Origin: Hyphomicrobiales bacterium
GTDB taxonomy: Bacteria > Pseudomonadota > Alphaproteobacteria > Rhizobiales > Xanthobacteraceae
DNA: 40,324 nt
Direction of reading: 5' to 3'
NCBI GenBank assembly: GCA_021323775.1
Contig: JAJPKK010000010.1
Span: 1-40,324 of the forward strand
The notes under the pieces are model-generated. The model worked only from the letters and a program-made list of their open reading frames with translations, did no database searches and was not told the DNA's origin. The position numbers and the translations under genes were made by a program. Numbering within the stretch: the stretch's first letter is position 1; the number at the start of each line of letters is the position of its first letter. Positions 33,503 to 40,324 of the stretch are shown here, in pieces.

Positions 33503-33716
33503 GACGCTTCCTTGAACTGGCGGCACTGAGAAGGTTTGTGGTTGAGCGAGGTGCTTCACAAATGAGACCGTCGCCTCAATAGCGCAAGGGAGTCAGCCGG
33601 CTCGTCACAACGCGACCATAGCATGAAGCCGCTCCGGCCGCTTTAGGCCAAGGAACTTTGTTGACTGTCGGCAACCGATGCCGGACCATTTCGACGTTTT
33701 GTGGACAAGGGTTCCC

Positions 33717-34109
33717 ATGTATCGGGCCGTAACACGCAACATTGCCGTAACCGTGTCGCCGCGCTTCATGCCCGAGCGCTCGTCAAGCGAAGAGGGCCGC
33801 TACTTCTGGGCCTATACGATCGAGATTAGAAACCATGGGGATATAACGGTCCAGCTCAAGACGCGCCACTGGATCATCACGGACGCCATCGGACACCGGC
33901 AAGAAGTCCGCGGTGCAGGCGTTGTTGGCGAGGAACCCGTGCTCAGGCCTGGAGCCGCATTCAAGTATACCAGCGGCGTTCCTCTGCCCACCCCATCGGG
34001 GTTCATGGTCGGCACCTACGGAATGGTCACTCTTGATGGCGAGCGCTTTGAAATCGATATACCAGCGTTTTCGCTCGACAGCCCGGACGCGGAGCGCACG
34101 ATTAATTAA
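33717..34109 (+). CDS. apaG: ApaG domain protein
   Basis: The 130-residue protein starts MYRAVTRNIAVTVSPRF and has the fibronectin-like ApaG pattern: YFWAYTIEIRNHGDITVQL, RHWIITDA and VVGEEPVLRPGAAFKYTSG followed by GTYGMV. ApaG has been associated with Co2+/Mg2+ homeostasis, but the molecular role is unsettled. The ATG at 33717 has AAGGG upstream; an in-frame start at 33678 would add 13 atypical residues. It is divergent from opgC and convergent with hslO. Confidence 0.93.
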   Translation: MYRAVTRNIAVTVSPRFMPERSSSEEGRYFWAYTIEIRNHGDITVQLKTRHWIITDAIGHRQEVRGAGVVGEEPVLRPGAAFKYTSGVPLPTPSGFMVGTYGMVTLDGERFEIDIPAFSLDSPDAERTIN

Positions 34110-34141
34110 TTAGCGTGCTCCGGTCAAATCGAAAGGTTGCA

Positions 34142-34200
34142 GGGTGGGCACTCTTCGACAAGCTCGCAGCGAAGCGCGCCCACCCAAACCGGCAGTTTGG
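34142..34200. repeat. Two inverted repeats between apaG and hslO
   Basis: GGGTGGGC (34142-34149) pairs with GCCCACCC (34178-34185) around a GCAGCGAAGCG core, a known style of rhizobial repeat. CCAAAC/GTTTGG (34184-34200) overlaps it. Placed between convergent genes, they may mark transcript ends, although T-runs are lacking. Confidence 0.6.
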
Positions 34201-34245
34201 TGAGAGAGCCGGCGCGGCCGGCCCCAACTGCTGATCGATCGGCGC

Positions 34246-35250
34246 TCACCCTTCCTCTGCGAGGTCGACCTCGGCGGGTGCAAAGACGTATCGGGTGCTG
34301 CAGAACTCGCAGGTGACGGCGATGACGCCGTCCTGGATCATGTGACTGCGATCGTCCTTGGAGAAGCTTTTCAGCATGCAGGCGACGCCCTCGCGCGAGC
34401 ACGAACATTTCGCCTCTACTCCCGAGGCCTTGAAGACGCGGACCCCATGCTCATGGAAAAGCCGATACAGCAAGCGCTCGCTCGATAGGTCCGGATCGAT
34501 CAACTCGATGTCTTCGACGGTGGCGATCAGGCTCTGGCCTTCGATCCAGGCGTCATCCGCCGGTGCGGCGTGCGCCGCGGCGCCTTCGGGTGCGTCTCCG
34601 GGCTCGAGATCAGGCCCGCGCATCCGCTCGGCCTTTTTCGGCAAGAACTGCAGCAGCATCCCGCCGGCGCGCCAGCGGTGATCTGGGCCGTCTGCGCTCG
34701 CCCGCAGTTCTTCGGCTACGGCAAGCCGCACCCTGGTGGGGATCTGCTCGGACCGCCGGAAGTATTCATGAGCAGCCTCCTCCAGGCTACCCCCCGTGAG
34801 GGCGACGAGGCCTTGGTAGCGGCTCATCTCCGCCCCCTGATCGATCGTCATGGCAAGATGGCCGCGCCCTAAGAGATCGCCCGCGGATACGGCTGTTGCT
34901 CGTTCGTGCACGCCGCCAAAATTTGCGTCATTGAACTGTGCGCAGGCCCGCACCACGCCGGGGCGATAGTCGACGACAATCATGCGCACCGGGCCATCGG
35001 TCTTGGTCTGCAAGATGAAACGACCATCGAACTTAAGGGAAGAACCCAGCAGCACGGTTAAAACGATCGCTTCGCCGAGCAGCTTGGATATCGGCACCGG
35101 GTAGCCGTGGCGGCTGAGGATGTCGTCGAGGGCGGGCCCGAGCCGAACCACCCGGCCACGCAGATCAAGAGCGGCGACTTCAAACGGCAAAACTGCGTCC
35201 TCGACGACGCGGCAGGCGGGAGCGCGTGAAGTGACCTCTGAGGGCGTCAT
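34246..35250 (-). CDS. hslO: Redox-regulated chaperone Hsp33
   Basis: The 334-residue cytoplasmic holdase is activated by oxidation. The N-terminal domain includes [21 protein letters not shown] and [18 protein letters not shown], and the C-terminal zinc switch is complete: KCSCSREG (CxC) and CEFC (CxxC). A short Ala/Glu/Pro-rich linker (about residues 220-242) interrupts the substrate-binding and switch regions. The ATG at 35250 overlaps the argF stop (ATGA), so it is coupled to the arginine genes. Confidence 0.95.
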   Translation of the reverse strand: MTPSEVTSRAPACRVVEDAVLPFEVAALDLRGRVVRLGPALDDILSRHGYPVPISKLLGEAIVLTVLLGSSLKFDGRFILQTKTDGPVRMIVVDYRPGVVRACAQFNDANFGGVHERATAVSAGDLLGRGHLAMTIDQGAEMSRYQGLVALTGGSLEEAAHEYFRRSEQIPTRVRLAVAEELRASADGPDHRWRAGGMLLQFLPKKAERMRGPDLEPGDAPEGAAAHAAPADDAWIEGQSLIATVEDIELIDPDLSSERLLYRLFHEHGVRVFKASGVEAKCSCSREGVACMLKSFSKDDRSHMIQDGVIAVTCEFCSTRYVFAPAEVDLAEEG

Positions 35251-36170
35251 CGCCGACCCGAGTTGAGGCACCAAACCAGGATGCCCTTCTGGGCATGAAG
35301 GCGATTTTCGGCCTCGTCAAAAACCACCGATTGCGGCCCGTCGATGACATCCTCGGTGACTTCTTCGCCCCGATGGGCCGGCAGGCAATGCATGAATATT
35401 GCCTCCGGCTTTGCCTTCCTCATCAGCCGCGCGTTCACCTGGTAAGGCTTAAGCAGATTGTGCCGGCGCTCGCCGTCGCGGTCTCCCATTGATACCCAGG
35501 TGTCGGTCACCACGCAATCAGCACCTTCGACGGCGCGTTCAGCGTCCTCAGAGATGCGGATGTCGGCGCCGGAGGATTTGATCCAATCCAGCAGCGGCTT
35601 TTTGGGAGCGAGTTCTGCGGGAGTGGCAATCGCAAGCTCGAACTCAAATTGACGCGCCGCATGCATCCAGGACAGGAGTACGTTGTTTGCGTCTCCGGTC
35701 CACGCCACCTTGCGGCCCCTGATCGCGCCTCGGTGTTCCTCGAAGGTCATCACGTCCGCCATGATCTGGCACGGGTGGGAGCGCCGTGTCAGCCCGTTGA
35801 TCACCGGGACAGTTGCGTGGCGCGCAAGCTCCATCAGCATCTCGTGATCAAGCGTGCGGATCACGATGGCATCGACATAACGTGACAGCACGCGCGCGGT
35901 ATCGGCGACGGTCTCTCCGCGGCCGAGCTGCATTTCCTGGCCGGTCAGCACCGTGGTCTGACCGCCGAGCTGGCGCATCGCCACGTCGAAAGAGACCCGC
36001 GTACGGGTTGACGGCTTGTCAAAGATCATGGCCAGCATTTTGCCGGCGGTCGCCTGGTCGGCCTCCCCGCGCCCGCGCCGTTTCATGGCCCGGCTGTCCT
36101 CGATGATGGCGCGAAGATCGCTGGGCGCAATATCGATCAAGTCGAGAAAATGGCGAGGCTTGGCGCTCAC
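35247..36170 (-). CDS. argF: Ornithine carbamoyltransferase ArgF
   Basis: This enzyme forms citrulline from ornithine and carbamoyl phosphate. The carbamoyl-phosphate motif STRTR is at residues 54-58, the HPCQIMAD motif follows, then DTWVSMGD and the C-terminal [12 protein letters not shown]. The GTG at 36170 gives [11 protein letters not shown] and 307 residues, the normal length, with AAGG upstream. The longer open frame to 36260 only adds residues encoded by a GC-rich palindrome. It lies between argD and hslO in one minus-strand operon. Confidence 0.95.
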   Translation of the reverse strand: MSAKPRHFLDLIDIAPSDLRAIIEDSRAMKRRGRGEADQATAGKMLAMIFDKPSTRTRVSFDVAMRQLGGQTTVLTGQEMQLGRGETVADTARVLSRYVDAIVIRTLDHEMLMELARHATVPVINGLTRRSHPCQIMADVMTFEEHRGAIRGRKVAWTGDANNVLLSWMHAARQFEFELAIATPAELAPKKPLLDWIKSSGADIRISEDAERAVEGADCVVTDTWVSMGDRDGERRHNLLKPYQVNARLMRKAKPEAIFMHCLPAHRGEEVTEDVIDGPQSVVFDEAENRLHAQKGILVWCLNSGRR

Positions 36171-36188
36171 GAATCCACCTTGGCGGCC

Positions 36189-36279
36189 TTCCCCCACCCT
36201 ACCCTCCTCCGACCCGCTCTTTGCACTCCCCCGCTTGCGGGAGAGGCAGGGAGGAAGCAAGGGCAGGGTTGGGTGGGCG
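36189..36279. repeat. Compound type A palindrome at the argD-argF junction
   Basis: An outer imperfect inverted repeat (CCCACCCTACCCT at 36193-36205 and AGGGCAGGGTTGGGTGGG at 36260-36277) encloses CTCCCCCGCTTGCGGGAG (36226-36243). The element covers the end of argD, so argD gains a C-terminal tail, and fills the gap before argF. Confidence 0.75.
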
Positions 36280-37464
36280 CTTTTGAAGCTGCGCGCGCTC
36301 GATTCGGCCGGCGGCGCGGTCGATCCGGTCTATTGCATCGGCAATATCCGGCTCTTCAATGATAAGCGGAGGCAGCAACCGCACGACATTATCGCCAGCC
36401 GCGACCGCGAGCAGCTTTTCGGCGCGCATGGCTTCGACCAGTTCGCCGTTCGGGCACGAGGCCACGAGTCCCAGCAATAAGCCTTCACCGCGCACCTCCG
36501 CGACGACGCCGGGGTGACGATCCTTGATCTCGGCGAGCCGTTGCCGGAACAGGATCGCGCTTCGCCGAACCTTGTCGAGAAACCCAGGCGCTAGAACGAT
36601 GTCGAGCACCGCATTGCCGGCCGCCATTGCCAGCGGGTTGCCCCCGAAGGTGGAGCCATGGGCGCCGGCCGTCATCCCTTTGCCCGCTTCCCCGGTGGCA
36701 ACGCACGCCCCGAGCGGGAACCCGCCGCCGATCGCTTTCGCGATGGCCATCACGTCCGGCGCCACGCCGCAGCGCTGATAAGCAAAGAAGCTGCCGGTTC
36801 GGCCAACACCTGTCTGGACTTCGTCGAAGACCAGTAACAGGCCGTGCTCGTCGCACAACTCGCGCAGCCCGCGCAAAAATGGCGTCGGCGCCACGCGTAC
36901 GCCGCCTTCGCCCTGGATGGGTTCGATGAGGATCGCCGCAGTCTGCGGTCCGATCGCCTTCTTGACAGCGCCGAGATCGGCGAATGGTACCTGATCGAAG
37001 CCTTCGACGACCGGACCGAAGCCTTCCAGATATTTCTTCTGACCGCCGGCCGCGAGTGTCGCCAGCGTGCGCCCGTGGAAGGCGCCCTCGAATGTGATGA
37101 TGCGATACCGTTCCGGCCGCCCGCACGCGTGCTGGTATCGGCGCGCCAGCTTGATACAGCACTCCGTGGCCTCAGCGCCGGAATTGCAGAAGAAAACGAG
37201 GTCACCGAAGGTCGCGGCGCAGAGCCGGGCGGCCAGGCGTTCGGCTTCGGGAATCCGAAACAGATTCGACACATGCCAGACCTTTTGCGCCTGGGCGTTA
37301 AGCGCAGCAACGAGGTGCGGATGGGCATGGCCCAGCCCATTGACCGCCACACCCGCAGTAAAATCAAGGTAACGCTCGCCGTCGGTCCCGAACAGCCACG
37401 GCCCCTCGCCGCCCTCGAAGGCCAGGTCGACCCGCGCATAAGTTGGTAACAGGTGGGAATTCAC
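36199..37464 (-). CDS. argD: Acetylornithine aminotransferase ArgD with a repeat-encoded C-terminal tail
   Basis: This PLP aminotransferase makes N-acetylornithine for the arginine pathway. [45 protein letters not shown] and the PLP lysine at residue 243 in [11 protein letters not shown] are all present. The core ends near residue 395; the last 25 residues ([21 protein letters not shown] and a Gly tail) come from the palindrome at 36189-36279 and are not part of the family. The GTG at 37464 gives [14 protein letters not shown], the usual beginning, although its Shine-Dalgarno sequence is weak. argF follows 28 bp downstream. Confidence 0.94.
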   Translation of the reverse strand: MNSHLLPTYARVDLAFEGGEGPWLFGTDGERYLDFTAGVAVNGLGHAHPHLVAALNAQAQKVWHVSNLFRIPEAERLAARLCAATFGDLVFFCNSGAEATECCIKLARRYQHACGRPERYRIITFEGAFHGRTLATLAAGGQKKYLEGFGPVVEGFDQVPFADLGAVKKAIGPQTAAILIEPIQGEGGVRVAPTPFLRGLRELCDEHGLLLVFDEVQTGVGRTGSFFAYQRCGVAPDVMAIAKAIGGGFPLGACVATGEAGKGMTAGAHGSTFGGNPLAMAAGNAVLDIVLAPGFLDKVRRSAILFRQRLAEIKDRHPGVVAEVRGEGLLLGLVASCPNGELVEAMRAEKLLAVAAGDNVVRLLPPLIIEEPDIADAIDRIDRAAGRIERAQLQKRPPNPALASSLPLPQAGECKERVGGG

Positions 37465-38165
37465 GACAGGGGCTCGTTCGTCGGCGGTGGTCGGCTATGG
37501 AGCAGGAATGGTGCTAGAGCACCTTCCGATGGGATCGAGTTACCGCTTCACCGTCACGCCCAGGCAGAGCCGACGCGGCCGCGTCAGCGGCGCGAAGTCG
37601 TCTCGGTTGGCACCCGCATCTTTCCACTTCCCGTCCCGCAGCGCGGGATGGTCGGGAAGGGCAGCCCACCAAGGCGCGGATGGCCACGGGCCATGACTCC
37701 GGAGAAATGGTTCGACACGACCGGAGCGCACTCTAAACGAAATGCGCCGCCTCTCGGGGCGGCGCAAGTACCTTCTATCGGGATTGGGCTGTCTGTCAAC
37801 GACCTCCTGCCTGCCTCACAAATCGCCGTGGAGGCGACATGAAAGCCGCCTGCGGAACGCGGGAGATGGCCATGACAGGAGCGCACGGCGCCGCGCAACA
37901 CCGGCCCTCCGCGGCGACGTCGATATCTGTTGTGGATGACTGGCCGGTTTGGGGCCCGATAAGGGTTGAACATGTGGGCAAAGCCAAGTGGCGACTCTTG
38001 CCCGCGAGTCACCCGATATAGTAGCGTGACCGCACGCTGACACGACATCTCGCGGCGGGCGAATTTTCTGTTTTTGCGTCGACGCGTCGCCGACGGCGGC
38101 TTTGGGCCGTCCGGCGGACGGGTTGGGATTCTGCCAAGCCAGCCGGTCACAAGGACGGTCAAGCC
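37465..38165. other. Long intergenic region between argD and gcrA
   Basis: This 701-bp divergent gap has no convincing gene. It holds an imperfect hairpin (CTTCCCGTCCCGC/GCGGGATGGTCGGGAAG, about 37626-37660), a segment GGCCATGACTCCGGA (about 37690-37704) shared with the cobT-cobV gap, a hairpin TGCGCCGCC/GGCGGCGCA (37743-37766), and the putative gcrA control sites. Short frames in it look like non-coding shadows. Confidence 0.6.
37931..38131 (+). promoter_or_regulatory. Putative cell-cycle control sites upstream of gcrA
   Basis: Three GANTC sites (CcrM methylation targets) lie at 37993-37997 (GACTC), 38006-38010 (GAGTC) and 38127-38131 (GATTC). TGTGGATGA (37931-37939) differs by one base from the DnaA-box complement TGTGGATAA. 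In Caulobacter, gcrA is controlled by DnaA, CtrA and methylation state; the same logic here is inference. Confidence 0.45.
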
Positions 38166-38678
38166 ATGAACTGGACAGACGATCGCGTAGAACTCCTCAA
38201 GAAGCTATGGGGCGATGGATTGTCGGCGAGTCAGATCGCGGCGGAACTCGGCGGCATTTCCCGCAATTCGGTCATCGGAAAGGTGCATCGGCTCGGTCTG
38301 TCCGGGCGCACCAAGAGCCCCTCAGCCGCCGCGCCGCGCCAGCGCAAGCCACGGTCGCACGGAGCGCTGATGCGCATTGGACGTATGAGTATTCGCGGCA
38401 ACACCGCTCTTGCTCCGTTGCATTCTTATGAGCCGGAACTGGAGCCGGAGCCGGAGCCTGAAGCCACGGAGAACATCATCCCGATCGTGCAGCGTTGCAC
38501 GATCCTTGAGTTGACCGAAAGCAAGTGCCATTGGCCCATCGGCGATCCAAGCTCGTCGGACTTCTTTTTCTGCGGCGGCAAGGCCATCGAAGGTTTGCCC
38601 TATTGCGGATACCATTCGCGGATCGCTTACCAGCCTGCCGCGGACCGTCGCCGGGACCGGCGACTGGTGCGCGGATGA
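38166..38678 (+). CDS. gcrA: GcrA cell-cycle regulator
   Basis: GcrA is an alphaproteobacterial transcription factor that works with sigma-70 RNA polymerase at promoters with methylated GANTC sites. The 170-residue protein has the N-terminal HTH (MNWTDDRVELLKKLWGDGLS, then AAELGGISRNSVIGKVHRLGLSGR). A middle acidic, Glu/Pro-repeated linker (PELEPEPEPEPE-like, about residues 90-100) follows. The C-terminal sigma-interacting domain has conserved Cys/Trp/His (KCHWPIGDP, FFFCGG, YCGYHSRIAYQP). The ATG at 38166 is in the usual position. A tail-to-tail gap of 76 bp separates it from the beta-propeller gene. Confidence 0.96.
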   Translation: MNWTDDRVELLKKLWGDGLSASQIAAELGGISRNSVIGKVHRLGLSGRTKSPSAAAPRQRKPRSHGALMRIGRMSIRGNTALAPLHSYEPELEPEPEPEATENIIPIVQRCTILELTESKCHWPIGDPSSSDFFFCGGKAIEGLPYCGYHSRIAYQPAADRRRDRRLVRG

Positions 38679-38754
38679 GCGGCGCAGCGGGTTAGAGCGT
38701 TGGTTTCGATGGAGTTAATGGGCTCGGGGCGAAAGGGGAGCACATCTTCCGAAA

Positions 38755-39786
38755 TCAATCATCGACATAGAAAAGTGCAATCTCCGATCCGCCCTGAGGC
38801 AGCATGTTGGGCCAGGACATAAACAAGCTGTCCTGCGTGCGCGTCTTGAGATAGAAGCTCGTGCTTCCGGCCCCGGGCCCGACCCGTACGCGCGCAACGA
38901 CTGTGTAATGGTCCGGGTCAACCTGCTGGAACACGTCGACGGCGCCGGCGCCCGGCGCATAAATCCGCTTTCGCGCCGGATCGAACCAGATATCGTCAAC
39001 GCCGACAATGCTCGGAAGAATGGCAACGACTCGGCCGAATTCCGTATCGACCACGGTGAATCGCCCAGGCTGGAGCGACGCCGCAAACAAGCGATGGGTT
39101 GCTTCATCCAATGCGAGTGCGTGGGCGTTGGTGTGGCCCGGAATCTTCCATTTCGACACAGCTCCGGTCTTCTGGTCGATCACACCGATGGATTCCTGGT
39201 CCGGCAAGTTCACAAAAATCCTCGGGCCGCCCCGCTCCAACTGAAACGATTCCGGGTGGCTTCCGAGCTTGAACTCTTCCAGCCGTTCCATGGCGACTGG
39301 ATCCACGATCGCCAGCGCCCCCCGTGCGCCGTCGCCGTAGCCTACATAAATGCGCCGCGATGCCGGATCGTAGCGGATGTTGTCGGTATTGGCGTTGGCG
39401 CCAAAATCCAATGTTTTGACGAGCGCGTAGGATTCCGCATCAAAGAAGCGCAGCTTGCCCGACTGGCTCGATGCCACAATCCGGTCTATGCCCGGCACGT
39501 AAACGGCGGCCTGCGGGTGTTCGAGGCCCGTGATCGTGCGCACGCGCTTCCACGAGTTCACGATTTCGACAGTGTCATTGCCGAGCGCCGACACGATCAG
39601 GTTGGCGCGCTTGCCGTCCCATCCATAATGGTCCATGCGTCCATAAACGCCTGGCAAAGGAATGCGGGTCCGCAGCACTAACGGCGGAGCTTTGTCGAAG
39701 TCTCTCGCTTGAGGCACAGTCTCCTGGGCGTCGGCCTGTCCGTGGACGACCGCCGCAAGCGCGGCAGCGATGATCATGCGTCTCAT
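38755..39786 (-). CDS. Exported YVTN/NHL-like beta-propeller protein
   Basis: The 343-residue protein has a signal peptide (MRRMIIAAALAAVVHGQADA) and a series of repeated blades with patterns such as IVSALGNDTVEIVNS, IVASSQSGKLRFFD, RRIYVGYGDGARGALAIVD, IGVIDQKTG and KRIYAPGAGAVDVFQ. These are typical of periplasmic YVTN-type propellers. The ligand or activity is unknown. It is divergent from nothing close and convergent with gcrA. ATG 39786 is chosen; ATG 39777 would shorten the n-region by three residues. Confidence 0.82.
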   Translation of the reverse strand: MRRMIIAAALAAVVHGQADAQETVPQARDFDKAPPLVLRTRIPLPGVYGRMDHYGWDGKRANLIVSALGNDTVEIVNSWKRVRTITGLEHPQAAVYVPGIDRIVASSQSGKLRFFDAESYALVKTLDFGANANTDNIRYDPASRRIYVGYGDGARGALAIVDPVAMERLEEFKLGSHPESFQLERGGPRIFVNLPDQESIGVIDQKTGAVSKWKIPGHTNAHALALDEATHRLFAASLQPGRFTVVDTEFGRVVAILPSIVGVDDIWFDPARKRIYAPGAGAVDVFQQVDPDHYTVVARVRVGPGAGSTSFYLKTRTQDSLFMSWPNMLPQGGSEIALFYVDD

Positions 39787-39901
39787 TCCGAGGCCCCCGG
39801 TTCTGCCGAAGGCTTGATTACCGCACTCAGGCTCGCAAGTCAGCGGGACTCATGGGCGAGCTTCCTAAGGATTCGGTGAGGAATAACTGCGCCACCTGTG
39901 G

Positions 39902-39928
39902 TTCCCTCCCCCTCCGGCGGGGAGGGAA
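39902..39928. repeat. Intergenic type A palindrome
   Basis: TTCCCTCCCC (39902-39911) is the exact reverse complement of GGGGAGGGAA (39919-39928), with a CTCCGGC loop. It lies between the small membrane protein gene and the propeller gene, both on the minus strand. Confidence 0.8.
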
Positions 39929-39994
39929 GTTCGCTCGGCGCTCCGCTTGCGTACAATGTTGAAGCGCTTATTCCGCGGCAGAGCCTAAGCGCCG

Positions 39995-40276
39995 TCAGCG
40001 AATGTCGGAGTCCTCGATGTCGATGGCTTCCCCGTCGCAAGCGCGCACCGCCTGGGTGATAAGATGCAGCGGTTCGAGGGTTTCGGCCGACGCTTCGTCG
40101 ACCAGCCGCAACGGTTCGGTGTTGCGCAGGGCCGCTCTTTTCAAAGTACGCAGGTTGTCGCAAATCGCCGCGATTTGCGCTGCCGGCGATTTGATCCACA
40201 CAGCATACTCACCGTAGATGACGAATGCGGCAATCGCCGCGATTGCGACGTTGCGCAAACTAACATGCCGCGGCAT
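39995..40276 (-). CDS. Small membrane-anchored protein of unknown function
   Basis: The 93-residue protein has one N-terminal hydrophobic helix (VAIAAIAAFVIYGEYAVWI, about residues 10-28), then a soluble helical, Leu/Glu-rich part ending IDIEDSDIR. GGGGAG lies 7 nt before the ATG at 40276, which supports a real gene. A cysteine at residue 39 and another at residue 80 could pair if the domain is periplasmic. I do not recognise the family. Confidence 0.65.
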   Translation of the reverse strand: MPRHVSLRNVAIAAIAAFVIYGEYAVWIKSPAAQIAAICDNLRTLKRAALRNTEPLRLVDEASAETLEPLHLITQAVRACDGEAIDIEDSDIR

Positions 40277-40324
40277 CGTCTCGCTCCCCTGAAAGCCGCG
40301 AAACGGAACCGCCCCGCCAGCTAG

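Noticed and set aside
37453..38043. Short open frames between argD and gcrA
   Set aside because: They lack ribosome-binding sites and protein-like composition, and they overlap hairpins and repeat fragments.

Overview
The window looks like chromosomal DNA from an alphaproteobacterium of the order Hyphomicrobiales (a Bradyrhizobium, Pseudolabrys or Rhodoplanes type of organism). The reasons are the high G+C content, a GcrA cell-cycle regulator, a SAM-II riboswitch in front of metZ, the aerobic (CobG/BluB) cobalamin route, and several kinds of short GC-rich palindromic repeats typical of rhizobial genomes. No assignment below order level can be defended from sequence alone.

Region 1 (about 0.5-22.5 kb) is a large, very compact adenosylcobalamin biosynthesis locus. 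On the left, cobC (minus) and cbiB (plus) diverge from overlapping start codons, and cobP-cobO-cobQ run on the minus strand. A cobalamin riboswitch at about 5.2-5.4 kb, preceded by a TTGACA promoter box, leads a plus-strand series: DUF1636 gene, cobW, cobN, cobG, cobH, cobI, cobJ, cobL, cobE, cobM, cobB, cobV, bluB. Three minus-strand genes of the same pathway (cobK, cbiD, cobT) sit inside this series. Together the genes cover precorrin-2 to adenosylcobalamin except for cobF, the chelatase small subunits CobS/CobT and the uroporphyrinogen methyltransferase. cbiD stands where cobF would be expected. The DMB phosphoribosyltransferase gene (cobT) carries a 2-nt deletion frameshift.

Region 2 (22.5-28.1 kb) is mixed: a cupin protein, a CPA1-type cation/proton antiporter, a GMC oxidoreductase, a TusA-like protein, a stand-alone IS3-OrfA-like DNA-binding protein, tRNA-Gly(CCC) and a possible 34-residue small protein.

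Region 3 (28.1-40.3 kb) holds a long-form dCTP deaminase, a SAM-II riboswitch plus terminator controlling metZ, an opgC-SGNH-SGNH operon (minus), apaG, an argD-argF-hslO operon (minus), gcrA with clustered GANTC sites upstream, a periplasmic beta-propeller protein and a small membrane-anchored protein.

The most striking pattern is a set of GC-rich palindromes (CCCTCCC...GGGAGGG and a second GGGACCGC...GCGGTCCC type). They lie inside coding sequences in frame (DUF1636 gene, cobG twice, cobK, cbiD, an SGNH hydrolase, the 3' end of argD), and one is lodged in the P4 loop of the cobalamin riboswitch. They resemble in principle the Rickettsia palindromic elements that insert into proteins. The second pattern is the architecture of the cob locus: interleaved antisense genes, two divergent pairs whose start codons share one CATG, and tail-to-tail overlaps.
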